35,843 nucleotides of DNA from CAYPPG01 sp964412555 (GCA_964412555.1 CAYPPG010000072.1:1-35843); one strand, 5' to 3'; shown: positions 16,601 through 25,579, counted from the first letter of the stretch. Numbers and translations are program-made. The notes: a model not told the origin generated them from the sequence alone.

Positions 16601-17971
16601 ATGAGTAACAATCCTTCGGCAGCAATGCAAATGGAAATGGTAGAACCTTCACCAGACATGACAGACAGCATGGATAAACTGAGCAACATGCCGCCTGATC
16701 CGACATCATTGGAGGATACAGGTCTTTCCGCGTCTTTTGTGCGTGACTTGATCATCCGTCACCTCTACCGCTCGGGTACGCTTCTCGGGCGCGAAATCGC
16801 TCGAAAAATTTGCTTACCGTTTCTTTTGATCGATCCGTTACTCGATGAAATTTTGGTCAGAGGACTGGGAGAAAAACGAGGGGGGAAAGGACTCGGGAAT
16901 TCGACAGATCAATTCGCTTTGACGGATACCGGGAGAAAATATTCACGGGATCTGATGGAATTGGATACCTATACAGGACCGGCTCCGGTTCCGCTGCCCC
17001 AATATGAAAACTATATTCGGGAACATAGTTTGAGCACGATATCCGTAACGGAAAAGAAACTGCGGGATGCTTGGAAAAATTTCATTCTTCCCGATGAACT
17101 CTTTCTTCAAGTCGGTCCGGCTATCGAATCGGGGAAATCCTGTTTCATGTACGGTCCACCGGGAACTGGAAAAACTACTTTGGCCAAAGCGGTGGCGAGC
17201 TATCTCGATAAACATGGGGGGCATATTGCGGTACCTCATGCGTTGTTCGTCGGGGGGAGTATCATCCGGGTTTACGATCCTGTGTTCCACACCAGAATCG
17301 ATGACAACAAATCGGGACAAGAAAATTCGATTCTCTTGCAAGAAGCACCAGGCGATCAACGATGGGTACTGTGCCATCGTCCAACGGTGATCGTCGGGGG
17401 GGAACTGACTCTGGATATGCTCGATCTGCGATACAACGTGACGACAAGATATTATGAAGCGCCTGTACAGGTGAAATCCAACGGCGGGGTATTCGTTATC
17501 GACGACTTCGGCCGGCAATTGGTCAAACCGAAAGACTTGTTGAATCGCTGGATTGTACCGTTGGAAGAACGGCTTGATTATTTAACCCTTCATACCGGGA
17601 AAAAGTTTCCCATGCCTTTCGAGCAGCTGGTGGTCTTTGCAACCAACCTGAATCCAAAAGACTTGGTCGACGGCGCTTTCCTGCGCCGGATTCGATATAA
17701 AATGTATATCGGAGAGCCTCCGGTAGAAACCTACAAGCTCATCTACGACAAAGAGTGCAAAAAGAAGAATTTTCAATACGACCCAAAAGATATCGATCGG
17801 CTCATTGAAAAATATTACCGTCCCAACAACCGCATTCTGCGAGCCTGCGATCCACGCGATTTGACCGATTTGATTAGTGATCATTGCGGTTTCAATGACT
17901 TGCCACGAGTCATTACGTGGGAAATACTTGATTACATTGCGTCTACTTACTTTACGGAAGTGATTACGTAA
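16601..17971 (+). CDS. AAA+ ATPase with N-terminal winged helix, tad-operon associated
   Basis: From the ATG at 16601 (after GGAGGTGGAG) the protein has 456 residues. The frame runs further upstream inside the previous gene, but that part is shadow sequence. After a Met-rich disordered start, residues about 45-115 look like a winged-helix domain (VRDLIIRHLYRSGTLLGREI...ALTDTGRKY). The AAA+ core carries Walker A GPPGTGKTTLAK at about 184-195 and Walker B GVFVIDDFG at about 298-306. A sensor-1 Asn in VVFATNLNP and the Arg pair FLRRIRYK follow. As I recall, ATPases of this build recur beside tad genes in several phyla. Their role is not established; MoxR-like remodelling or assembly is an inference. 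Confidence 0.8.
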   Translation: MSNNPSAAMQMEMVEPSPDMTDSMDKLSNMPPDPTSLEDTGLSASFVRDLIIRHLYRSGTLLGREIARKICLPFLLIDPLLDEILVRGLGEKRGGKGLGNSTDQFALTDTGRKYSRDLMELDTYTGPAPVPLPQYENYIREHSLSTISVTEKKLRDAWKNFILPDELFLQVGPAIESGKSCFMYGPPGTGKTTLAKAVASYLDKHGGHIAVPHALFVGGSIIRVYDPVFHTRIDDNKSGQENSILLQEAPGDQRWVLCHRPTVIVGGELTLDMLDLRYNVTTRYYEAPVQVKSNGGVFVIDDFGRQLVKPKDLLNRWIVPLEERLDYLTLHTGKKFPMPFEQLVVFATNLNPKDLVDGAFLRRIRYKMYIGEPPVETYKLIYDKECKKKNFQYDPKDIDRLIEKYYRPNNRILRACDPRDLTDLISDHCGFNDLPRVITWEILDYIASTYFTEVIT

Positions 17972-17979
17972 TAAAGAAT

Positions 17980-19110
17980 TTATCTATACCTCTCAAAGCA
18001 TTTCGCTCCGGAGTCTTGAATCAATCGGGAAAAATCCCAGATTCGAACGGTTCCATCAAGACTTGCGGTAAGAAGCAATTCTCCATTTTGTGTCACTTGG
18101 ACCATTGTCACTTCATCCACATGTCCTTGTAGAGCAATCACTTCTTGGCCTGTTTCAGCATCCCAAACTTTGACAGGTTTATCCCCACTGCTTCCCGTGA
18201 CGATATAACGTTTGTCGGGAGTGATATCGATTGAGAGCACACGCATATCATGACCGGTTAACGAAACCAGTTCTTCACCGGTTTCCACATCCAGCAGAGT
18301 GGCTTGAAGATGAGGTTCCTCGTAATAATAGGGGGGATCACTATAATAGGGGGGATCATTATTTTCGTAACCGGCGAGAATCCATTTTCCGTCGTTGGAA
18401 AATGCCAGTGATAATGCCAGTTCATCTTGTTGCCAAATTCGAACAATTTCACCCGTTTGCCGATCCCATATTCTCAGAGAGGGAAACATGGATTGATCAT
18501 ATCCACCGGTCAAGATGTTCTTTTCATCCGGAGAAAAAATGGCGATCGCATTTCTCGTGACAAATCGATACAGGGAGAATCGGCGAGTTGTTTGATCCGG
18601 TTGTTGAAAGGATCGGATTTCTTCACCTGTTTTCGCATCCCACAATACAGCAAATTCACCATTTACTATTTCACCGGCCGTGAGTATATTCGATCCATCT
18701 TGTGTAAAACGAATTGTTGCTTCTCTCCAGTATCTATCCGGTATAAGCGTTTGAAATTGTTCTCCGGTTTGAGTATTCCATAAGATGGCTTTTTCAGCGC
18801 TTAGTGCAGCAAGAGATTGAGCATCACCTGAGATGGATATGGATGTGATATCACGCGAATGACCTCGAAACTCTCGTATTGGGGTTCCGGTTTTCAGATC
18901 GAACCATTTGACAGCGGTTTCACAGGCCAGAAAAACACTATTTCCATCCGGATGAAGGATCGCATCACGAATTCCTCCCACATGCCCCAAGTCGATAATA
19001 GTCTCACCAGCTGATCCTTGAAATGGATATTCACTTGCGATGACTCCAATTCTGTTGGAATCCCATAAAAAAGAAACGAAAGTAAGAAAATAAAATATCG
19101 ATTTACGCAT
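17980..19110 (-). CDS. Secreted WD40-repeat beta-propeller protein
   Basis: This 376-residue protein has an N-terminal signal peptide (MRKSIFYFLTFVSFLWD). About seven WD40 blades follow, with typical endings such as AILWNTQTGE, AVLWDAKTGEE, LRIWDRQTGE, VKVWDAETGQ and VRIWDFSRL, and GH dipeptides opening several blades. It is probably a periplasmic interaction scaffold with no enzymatic motif. An 18-bp tandem duplication (18324-18358) encodes DPPYYSDPPYYYEE, an aromatic loop insertion between blades. Its start has a clear AAGGAG site. It converges with the tad operon, 9 nt from the last stop codon. Confidence 0.88.
   Translation of the reverse strand: MRKSIFYFLTFVSFLWDSNRIGVIASEYPFQGSAGETIIDLGHVGGIRDAILHPDGNSVFLACETAVKWFDLKTGTPIREFRGHSRDITSISISGDAQSLAALSAEKAILWNTQTGEQFQTLIPDRYWREATIRFTQDGSNILTAGEIVNGEFAVLWDAKTGEEIRSFQQPDQTTRRFSLYRFVTRNAIAIFSPDEKNILTGGYDQSMFPSLRIWDRQTGEIVRIWQQDELALSLAFSNDGKWILAGYENNDPPYYSDPPYYYEEPHLQATLLDVETGEELVSLTGHDMRVLSIDITPDKRYIVTGSSGDKPVKVWDAETGQEVIALQGHVDEVTMVQVTQNGELLLTASLDGTVRIWDFSRLIQDSGAKCFERYR
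18324..18358 (-). repeat. 18-bp tandem duplication within the WD40 gene
   Basis: The unit GATCCCCCCTATTATAGT is present nearly twice and encodes DPPYYS-DPPYYY. It is in frame, so the propeller is kept. Confidence 0.8.
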
Positions 19111-19342
19111 TTTGCTGTTCTCCTTGTCACAATCATTGAGGCTTAAAAGCCATTTTTACAATATCAAAAAAGGAAAGGCGCATCATTTTTAAATGTAACA
19201 AGTTGTCACCTTCATTCGTTACTTCTATATGACAGTTATGCTCAATTTTCAGTATTTTTTCCGAAATTGATGTTGAAGACTTGGCGAGTCAAGCAGAAAT
19301 TGTTACTCTTTATATAGAGAATATAGGGAGAGTGGGACTATT

Positions 19343-19618
19343 GTGAATACTGTATGTTATCGAATTGTAGTGCCTCTGATTGCCGGACTTGTTGCGATTG
19401 TGATGATGGTACTCAGCGCACAGTTTGTTTCTTATAAAGTCTTTGAAGAACCGCCTGAAGATCCCGACGATCTTTTCACCCTCTATGAGATGTTATCCGA
19501 GCCGGAAATGGTCATCGACGCCACGTATGGCGGTGTCGCTCGAACGGAAAACGACTTGTTTTATTTCACATACGACCGCACGGAAGCCCTAACCGGCCAC
19601 AAACCCTGCCCTACGTGA
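19343..19618 (+). CDS. Small single-pass membrane protein, probably co-transcribed with the NapH-like gene
   Basis: This 91-residue protein starts with GTG after a GGGAGAG site. One membrane helix lies at about 8-31 (IVVPLIAGLVAIVMMVLSAQ), followed by an acidic outer part (FEEPPEDPDDLFTLYEMLSE) that ends HKPCPT. No family is recognised. The downstream 4Fe-4S membrane protein starts 48 nt after its stop. The stop is TGA followed by GTA TAA, so read-through into the next gene is excluded. It may be a small partner subunit of that redox protein. Confidence 0.6.
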   Translation: MNTVCYRIVVPLIAGLVAIVMMVLSAQFVSYKVFEEPPEDPDDLFTLYEMLSEPEMVIDATYGGVARTENDLFYFTYDRTEALTGHKPCPT

Positions 19619-19666
19619 GTATAAAATCCTTCGCGGCTGCGCGTTCGCAGCGGCACGAGTTCGTTT

Positions 19667-20476
19667 ATGAAGAAACGTCGATTATCACAAATCGGATCCT
19701 TTTTTGCGCTATCGCTTGGTTCACTCTTTCAAGCAAAGTGGTTGTGTTTGCCGATATTGCACTGCCATTCCTGCCCAATCGCTTCTTTTTCCTGCCCCAT
19801 CGGTGTTTTGGGGCACTATCTTTCCATCGGAATCATTCCGTTTTTCCTGATTGGGACCATACTTCTATTCGGAGCTCTGTTGGGACGGGCTATGTGCGGA
19901 TGGGTGTGCCCATTTGGCCTTTTTCAGGAACTACTTCACAGGATTCCAAGTCCCAAGTTTGAATTGTGGAGTCCGCTTCGATACGGAAAATATATTTCTC
20001 TTGTCGTTTTGGCGTTTGCGGTCCCCTTCTTTTTGGGGATCGAATCGCAGTTTTATTTCTGCCGTCTATGTCCGGCGGCGGCGATTGAAGCCAGTTTGCC
20101 GTATGCGTATACGATGGGAGGATTCCCTGACTTTTGGGGAACGTTCATTCGGTTTTCTATTTTAGGTTTCATCATTCTCGCATCGATTTTCATCATGCGG
20201 TTTTTTTGCCGGACACTCTGCCCGGTGGGTGCGATGACGGCGATGCTCAACTCGATCTCCGCATTTACCTTGCGGCACGACACGGAGGCGTGCCCTCAAT
20301 GCGGAGAATGTACCGATGCATGCCCTGTGGGAGTTGATTTGCAGGAAGAACCTCACGGTGTAAAGCACAAAGCACCGGCGGATTGCATCTTGTGTTTGGA
20401 ATGCACAAAATCCTGTCCGACGTCAAGCGGTCTGAAAGCGTCTTTCGCCGGGAAATATAAAAAACCCCCCGAATAA
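19667..20476 (+). CDS. NapH/MauN-family membrane 4Fe-4S ferredoxin-type protein
   Basis: This 269-residue protein has four to five membrane segments (about 12-30, 52-75, 110-125, 162-182). The characteristic cytoplasmic motif CGWVCPFGLFQ is at 77-87 and a second, CRTLCPVGAM, at 181-190. The C-terminus holds two [4Fe-4S] ferredoxin motifs: C209-C212-C215-C219 (ACPQCGECTDACPVG) and C240-C243-C246-C250. Such proteins pass electrons from quinol to periplasmic partners, as in NapH and the related NosR and MauN, or help maturate redox enzymes. An extra Cys cluster near the N-terminus (C27, C33, C36, C43) is unusual. No partner reductase lies in the window. The start lacks a clear ribosome-binding site. 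Confidence 0.85.
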   Translation: MKKRRLSQIGSFFALSLGSLFQAKWLCLPILHCHSCPIASFSCPIGVLGHYLSIGIIPFFLIGTILLFGALLGRAMCGWVCPFGLFQELLHRIPSPKFELWSPLRYGKYISLVVLAFAVPFFLGIESQFYFCRLCPAAAIEASLPYAYTMGGFPDFWGTFIRFSILGFIILASIFIMRFFCRTLCPVGAMTAMLNSISAFTLRHDTEACPQCGECTDACPVGVDLQEEPHGVKHKAPADCILCLECTKSCPTSSGLKASFAGKYKKPPE

Positions 20477-20485
20477 ATCGAGGGG
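20455..20485 (-). terminator. Rho-independent terminator for the CBM9-like gene
   Basis: On the minus strand, CCCC-T-CGA pairs with TCG-GGGG around a TTTAT loop (one bulged base), followed by TTTTTT. It overlaps the last codons of the convergent NapH-like gene. Confidence 0.65.
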
Positions 20486-20528
20486 CTTGTCAAACGAAAG
20501 ATCAATGAAATGGAATTTCAATCCAGGA

Positions 20529-21935
20529 TTATTTAAACAAATCCCATGTTGAAACCGAACTGAGGCCAGCGAGTTCCAATTCACCCCACTGGGTTTCATC
20601 ATTCCAACCACCGTCTACGTCACCATTCCAGCGATATTGAGTATCCCGATCATTACTTCCGGGATCATCACTGTCATCGATGGCCAGATCAAATCCGATT
20701 ACCGGTTCGAAACCGGCGATAGACTGACGAAATTCCACAATCCAGCCGCTGCCATCCGGCTTAGCCGCACCGGCGCTTTCCACATCGCCATCCGGCGCAC
20801 TTGCAACCGCACCGCCATCACCACGGATTACCATGGAATGTCCCCAAATGTCTCCTTCTTTCGGTGTGGAACGGCTGAAGTTGCCATCTACGCGGATTTC
20901 AACGGCATCATTCCGCCATACATCACTGAGAGAAAAGTCAAGAACGTCATCGGTGACATCAACCGCAACATAAAGATTGTCGACGTCGTTCATCACATAC
21001 ACGACTGCGTGGTTATCCTCATACAGTTGGAATCCATCTCCGTTTGGACCACCAATCGTATTGGAATCCGGCCCGACAACCCCTGGCCGAACTGCGTCAC
21101 TGCTATCAAACTTTAGCACTGCCGCATCCGCCCATTCACCTTCATCCAATGAACCATCCAATGCGGGGGGGGCGGAAGCAAGTCCTGCAGCCACACGCTG
21201 TGTCGGCCCCGGATTGGGTTCCGTTGCGAGAATCAAGGCGCCCCACTGGGTTTCATCATTCCAACCACCATCAACATCACCGTTCCATCGATATTGGGTA
21301 TCCCGGTCATTACTCGCAGGATCATCGCTGTCATCGATGGCGAGATCAAATCCGATCATCGGTTCGAAATCCGCTGTAGACTGCCGAAATTCCACAACCC
21401 ATCCGCTTCCATCATCCTTCGCGGCCCCGGCGCTCTCAACATCGCCATCGGGAGCACTCGCGACGGCTCCACCATCACCGCGAATGACCATCGAATGCCC
21501 CATAATGTCGCCTTCCTTCGGTGTGGAACGGCTGAAGTTCCCATCCACACGAATTTCGACAGCATCATTTCGCCAGACATCACTCAGCGAAAAATCGAGA
21601 ACATCATCTGTCGCATCGACGGCTACATATAAATTGTCACCATCATTCATGATATAAACGATCACGCTGCTGTCTTCCGCGGATTGGAAGCCATCTCCAT
21701 TCGGTCCACCGATTGTGTTGGAATCCGGCCCGACGACACCCGGCCGAACTGCGTCGGATCCATCAAAATTGATCCGCGCTGCTTCTTGCCATTCACCCGC
21801 ATCCAATTTCCCATCGAGAGTTGGTGCTGCGGACGCCCATCCGGCTGTTACGGTTTGTTCTTGCGCAACAGCAGATGTCAGGAATCCGAATCCGAGCAAA
21901 CCAACACACACGAACATTACCAGTTGTTTACTCAT
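20529..21935 (-). CDS. Secreted protein with two tandem CBM9-like (DOMON-type) sugar-binding domains
   Basis: This 468-residue protein has a signal peptide (about 1-24, ending TSAVAQE). Two copies of a 222-residue unit follow, starting at about 27 and 249. Each opens with a 'xPxLDGxLDxGEW' signature and contains LYVAVDxTDDVLDFSLSDVW, RNDAVEIRVDGNFS and WIVEFRQS-type strands. This is the pattern of family 9 carbohydrate-binding domains linked to xylan binding. There is no catalytic domain, dockerin or sorting signal, so it may act as a free or surface-held glycan-binding protein. A GGGAGG site 5 nt before the ATG fixes the start. Confidence 0.88.
   Translation of the reverse strand: MSKQLVMFVCVGLLGFGFLTSAVAQEQTVTAGWASAAPTLDGKLDAGEWQEAARINFDGSDAVRPGVVGPDSNTIGGPNGDGFQSAEDSSVIVYIMNDGDNLYVAVDATDDVLDFSLSDVWRNDAVEIRVDGNFSRSTPKEGDIMGHSMVIRGDGGAVASAPDGDVESAGAAKDDGSGWVVEFRQSTADFEPMIGFDLAIDDSDDPASNDRDTQYRWNGDVDGGWNDETQWGALILATEPNPGPTQRVAAGLASAPPALDGSLDEGEWADAAVLKFDSSDAVRPGVVGPDSNTIGGPNGDGFQLYEDNHAVVYVMNDVDNLYVAVDVTDDVLDFSLSDVWRNDAVEIRVDGNFSRSTPKEGDIWGHSMVIRGDGGAVASAPDGDVESAGAAKPDGSGWIVEFRQSIAGFEPVIGFDLAIDDSDDPGSNDRDTQYRWNGDVDGGWNDETQWGELELAGLSSVSTWDLFK
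20560..21870 (-). repeat. 666-bp tandem intragenic duplication in the CBM9-like gene
   Basis: The two halves stay very similar at DNA level. One example is the shared run coding ETQWG and upstream WNGDVDGGWND, with only scattered third-position changes. This points to a fairly recent duplication or ongoing gene conversion. Confidence 0.85.
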
Positions 21936-22022
21936 ATGTACCTCCCATACTTGATAGTTATACCAAAAATCCGTTATAGGATGTTTTGATCACTAAAACA
22001 TATTTAACGCACAGTGACCTAT

Positions 22023-22052
22023 ATTTAACAATACATTCACATCGATTGTCAA
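22023..22052 (-). promoter_or_regulatory. Promoter candidate for the CBM9-like gene
   Basis: On the minus strand a perfect TTGACA is followed after 18 nt by TTAAAT, leaving a leader of about 80 nt. Confidence 0.5.
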
Positions 22053-22089
22053 GAAAAATTAGCCCAATAGCGATGATTCATTTAAAAAA

Positions 22090-23241
22090 TTACCGCAAGC
22101 CGGTTTGTCTTTTTTGGGTAAGAAGTTGCAAGCGCTGCTGAACTAAATCCGAATTGGGGTAGTGTTGTTGTGCTTCGAGGAAATATTTTTCCGCTTCTTC
22201 ATAATTTTCCTTCTGCAGAGCCAGAGAGCCGAGATTGATCAGAGCAGGTAAATGTTTTTTATCGATTCTATAAGCTTCATAAAAATGATAGTGCGCCTTT
22301 TCGAGATCCTTTTTTTTCACGGCGATCATACCCAAATTGACACAAATCCTAAGATTTTGATCATCCCTTTCTTGTGCACGTTGCAATGCGCGTTCCGCTT
22401 CATCCAAATCATGATTCTTTAAATAAAGTTGACCTATGGCAATCCAGGGTGTGGCCGATTTCGGTTGTTGCTGGGCTACACGCTTGAATGTTTTGATTTT
22501 CTTATTTGTTTCCTGGATTTCTTGAAAACGCGCCAACCACTTTTTACTTTCACTCGCCTTTCCAAGCCGTGCCAGTGCCAATCCAATTTGATAATGGCTT
22601 TTCTCGCACCATGGCCTTTCGCGAAGGGCTTTTTCAAAATGCGAAAGTGATTCTTTGAACTTGTTTTGAGAAACAAGGATCATCCCCATCTGATACGCCA
22701 TTGAATAGCGGATATCAGAATCCAATTGGATACCTTGTCGCTCAGCCATTTGTTTCACTTTTTGAAAATTCTTCTTGGCATCTTCGAATTGCCGCATTTC
22801 TCGCTGTGAAGTCGCCAAATGGTACAAAATCCAATAATCATCGGGATACTCTTGCAACAGTTCTTGAAAACACTGGAGAGATTCTTCGTAACGGCCTAAC
22901 GAAGCCAAGTTGATTCCACGAAGAATTCGTGCATCCCGATCTTGTGGATGAAGAGAGAGAAGGTGCTGCAGACAAATATTCGAATCAGCCGGTTGCTCTA
23001 ATTTCGCAAGACAATGCGCTTTAATAAAACACGCATCCCGCGATTGAGGATTATCCAACAATATTTCATTCACCAATTGCAACGCTTCCTTATATTTTTG
23101 CTGTTGATGAAGCGCATGGGCACGGTTCAATTTCGGATTTAAGGATATCGGTTCGGAAAAACTCAACATATCAATGTGAAGGACGGTAACAATAAATCCA
23201 ATAGCGCATTTCAAGCGATTTTGTATTCGATACGAAATCAT
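22090..23241 (-). CDS. Exported TPR-repeat protein
   Basis: This 383-residue protein starts at the ATG at 23241, which follows a GGAGGG site; the upstream ATG at 23268 has none. A hydrophobic segment (about 10-25, CAIGFIVTVLHIDML) serves as signal or anchor. About nine TPR units follow, for example ARILRGINLASLGRYEESLQ, SHYQIGLALARLGKASESKK, and PALINLGSLALQKENYEEAE. TPR arrays mediate protein-protein contacts; no catalytic motif is present. It lies downstream of selB on the same strand but is separated from it by an inverted repeat, so it may be its own unit. The specific partner is unknown. Confidence 0.82.
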   Translation of the reverse strand: MISYRIQNRLKCAIGFIVTVLHIDMLSFSEPISLNPKLNRAHALHQQQKYKEALQLVNEILLDNPQSRDACFIKAHCLAKLEQPADSNICLQHLLSLHPQDRDARILRGINLASLGRYEESLQCFQELLQEYPDDYWILYHLATSQREMRQFEDAKKNFQKVKQMAERQGIQLDSDIRYSMAYQMGMILVSQNKFKESLSHFEKALRERPWCEKSHYQIGLALARLGKASESKKWLARFQEIQETNKKIKTFKRVAQQQPKSATPWIAIGQLYLKNHDLDEAERALQRAQERDDQNLRICVNLGMIAVKKKDLEKAHYHFYEAYRIDKKHLPALINLGSLALQKENYEEAEKYFLEAQQHYPNSDLVQQRLQLLTQKRQTGLR

Positions 23242-23353
23242 TGTAGGAATCCCTCCCGTACTCTCCATCTCTTTTTCATTGATTCCTCATATACATACCA
23301 TAACCCAACGATTTCATAAAATCTATTCATCGATTTAACGTGATCGGATGGTC

Positions 23354-23398
23354 GCAGACCTCTGGTCTGAGTAAAGAACGTGCAGACCAGAGGTCTGC
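23354..23398. repeat. Perfect 16-bp inverted repeat between selB and the TPR gene
   Basis: GCAGACCTCTGGTCTG (23354-23369) and its exact reverse complement (23383-23398) flank a 13-nt spacer. Each arm is itself nearly palindromic. No T-run follows on either strand, so it is a poor intrinsic terminator. It looks like another member of the genome's palindromic repeat elements. Confidence 0.8.
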
Positions 23399-23438
23399 AC
23401 CACAATTTGCGACTTTTTGCCTTGGCATCAAATGCTGA

Positions 23439-25391
23439 TTACTGTTTCTTTTCACATAAATACCGGTTCCCCCCGATTCTTCTTGTTAACCCGATCGAAT
23501 CGAAATAATCCAACAATGGAATAGCATATTTTCGGGAACTGCCGATAATATTTTTAAATTTGTGGGTTTCAAAAAAACCATTCTGTTTGATTGCAGCGAC
23601 TAATTTGGTTTTCGCCCACTGCACGTGCTGGTCATGTAAATAGACTTTTTCATCCAAACGCCGAATTCTTTCTTTTTCCGTTAAAAACCGCAAAGCGGCA
23701 TTGACAACTCTCTGTGGTTTATGTACTTTTTGCGCCAGCTGATCCGGTGATGAGGTTTGGAATTTTTCATACAAGAGAATTTTTTCGAGGTGATTCGCCA
23801 GCGCTTCAGTGTGTGGATCGATCGAAATAGCTTCGCTAGAGCGATATCCTTCTGTAGAAGAAATGATTCGCTTTTCTCGGACCAAATATGACAATGCGAG
23901 ATCAATGATTTCATCGCCTGTTTGCATTTCTTTTTGAATTTCCTTTTCGGAAAAGGTATAACGTTCCGAAAACTGTTGATGGAGCCGATTCAGAGCAGCG
24001 AGTAATTTCTCTTTGGCAGAATGAAGGCTACCGGTAAGAAGATATTTTTCACCGATTTGGATCACTTTCTTTTGATCAAGGAATTGATCCAGTATTTTTA
24101 GGATTTCTTCTTTCCGAAAGGAGGTCATTTTCGAGAGGTTTTCTATCGTTTGAAGAGTATACGGTTGATCTTCCATCAAGACCGACAGGAAATCATTGTC
24201 CGAATCGAATGATCTTAAGCGTTTCCATAACTGAGTGAGAGTCGGTTCATGTTGCCGTTTACGACGCCGGGTGTCACACTCGACGATAATTCCACCGGCA
24301 GCTGTGGATGGAGGAGTTTCCATCCGCAATATGAATCGGTCACGCAAAAAAGCCGTCACTGGCTGATCTAAAAACAACTGGGCAAATATTTCTTTCCCTG
24401 CCCTTAATTCATCCCCTTCCAGCAAACGAATTTTCCCCAATGTTTCAGAGGTTCCTGTATGAAATCGGATTCTCGCGGCATTCCGTATCGGTTTTTCCAA
24501 GAAGAGAGAGGCTTTCAACCGAACTGTAAAAGAAGAGTGGCAAGAAAAAAAGCCTGGTGAGGCAATAACGCTTCCCCTTTTGAGGTCTTCCTGATCGACA
24601 TTCGCCAAATTCAGAGCTACACATTGTCCGGCAATGCCTTCTTCCGCATCCCCAAGATACACCTGCACTCCCCGTACACGAACGGTCCTTTGGGCTGGTA
24701 GAATTTCAACGGTATCCCCCGATTTCACCAGTCCCGATACCGACACCCCCGTAGCCACCACGCCATGACCATGAGAACTGAATACCCGGCCAACCGGAAC
24801 GCGAAAAACTCCTTTGGTTTTTCGGGGGCCAACGGCATCGATTGTGTTTTGTAATTGCCATCGTAAGGATTCGATTCCATCACCGGTCATCGATGAAACC
24901 GGGAGAATCGGAACATTTTGAAAAGAGGTTCGCTCTAAAAATTCCAAAATTTCTAAACGGACTTCTTCAATCCGCTCAGCAGATACAAGGTCGGTTTTCG
25001 TAATCGCCACCACTGCGTGCCGAATCCCAAGCAATTCGATGATATCCAGATGCTCGCGGGTTTGCGGCATCACACCGTCGTCCGCTGCAATAACCAAAAG
25101 AGCGATATCGATGCCGGTCGCACCGGCGACCATATTACGGATAAACCGTTCATGGCCGGGGACATCGACGATTCCGACGCGGCTGTTTCCGACAAAGCAG
25201 GGAGCATAGCCGATATCGATGGACATGCCCCTCTCTTTTTCCTCCTTCAGGCGATCCGTATCGCAGCCGGTCAGCATTTTAACAAGCTCGGTCTTGCCGT
25301 GATCGATATGGCCGGCTACGCCGATCATGACATTCAATGTCGGAGGGAGGTGTTTTGGGGGACGAAATCTGTTTGATTGTAATGATGGCAT
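23439..25391 (-). CDS. selB: Selenocysteine-specific translation elongation factor SelB
   Basis: SelB carries Sec-tRNA to the ribosome at UGA codons marked by a SECIS hairpin. The GTPase domain has G1 GHIDHGKT, G2 region RGMSIDIGYA, G3 DVPGHERFI and G4 TKTD. EF-Tu-like domains II and III follow, with SHGHGVVATGVSVSGLVKSG marking domain II. The C-terminal half (about 400-650) is a chain of winged-helix domains that read the SECIS, ending GLTRRIGGNRYLC. I chose the ATG at 25391 because GAGG lies 6 nt upstream. This adds 21 residues before the usual family start at Met 25328, which has no ribosome-binding site. Length is near 650 residues, normal for SelB. Two predicted selenoprotein genes lie directly upstream. 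No selA, selD or tRNA-Sec is seen in the window. Confidence 0.95.
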   Translation of the reverse strand: MPSLQSNRFRPPKHLPPTLNVMIGVAGHIDHGKTELVKMLTGCDTDRLKEEKERGMSIDIGYAPCFVGNSRVGIVDVPGHERFIRNMVAGATGIDIALLVIAADDGVMPQTREHLDIIELLGIRHAVVAITKTDLVSAERIEEVRLEILEFLERTSFQNVPILPVSSMTGDGIESLRWQLQNTIDAVGPRKTKGVFRVPVGRVFSSHGHGVVATGVSVSGLVKSGDTVEILPAQRTVRVRGVQVYLGDAEEGIAGQCVALNLANVDQEDLKRGSVIASPGFFSCHSSFTVRLKASLFLEKPIRNAARIRFHTGTSETLGKIRLLEGDELRAGKEIFAQLFLDQPVTAFLRDRFILRMETPPSTAAGGIIVECDTRRRKRQHEPTLTQLWKRLRSFDSDNDFLSVLMEDQPYTLQTIENLSKMTSFRKEEILKILDQFLDQKKVIQIGEKYLLTGSLHSAKEKLLAALNRLHQQFSERYTFSEKEIQKEMQTGDEIIDLALSYLVREKRIISSTEGYRSSEAISIDPHTEALANHLEKILLYEKFQTSSPDQLAQKVHKPQRVVNAALRFLTEKERIRRLDEKVYLHDQHVQWAKTKLVAAIKQNGFFETHKFKNIIGSSRKYAIPLLDYFDSIGLTRRIGGNRYLCEKKQ

Positions 25392-25415
25392 GGCTTTCCT
25401 CGGTGCTAATGTAAC

Positions 25416-25460
25416 GCCGCCGTCTCGGCGGCATGGATGGAAAATCCGGCAGGATGCCGG
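25416..25460. repeat. Two small palindromes upstream of selB
   Basis: GCCGCC-GTCTC-GGCGGC (25416-25432) and CCGGCA-GGA-TGCCGG (25446-25460) are perfect hairpins within 70 nt of the selB start. They resemble the other dispersed palindromes in build. Confidence 0.6.
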
Positions 25461-25494
25461 CAATACATTTTGCGGGCATCTTGACAGCGATACA

Positions 25495-25523
25495 TTTGCG
25501 GGCAGGGATGCCCGCGCTCCGAC
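25495..25523 (+). repeat. Dispersed palindromic repeat, copy 4
   Basis: GCGGGCA-GGGA-TGCCCGC core followed by GCTCCGAC, abutting the terminator of the upstream selenoprotein-like gene. Confidence 0.8.
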
Positions 25524-25551
25524 AAAAAAGGGGCACGGCGTGCCGTGCCCC
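25524..25551 (-). terminator. Rho-independent terminator after selenoprotein-like gene 1
   Basis: On the minus strand a 22-nt palindrome (GGGGCACGGC, then AC, then GCCGTGCCCC) is followed by TTTTTT, about 30 nt after the TAG stop of that gene. It separates the gene from selB. Confidence 0.8.
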
Positions 25552-25579
25552 TACTATTTGTGTAGAGTAATAGTGTTCG

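Noticed and set aside
19616..19624. Read-through of the TGA ending the 91-residue gene into the NapH-like gene in the same frame
   Set aside because: The next codon but one is TAA, so no fusion protein is possible without passing a second, non-Sec stop.
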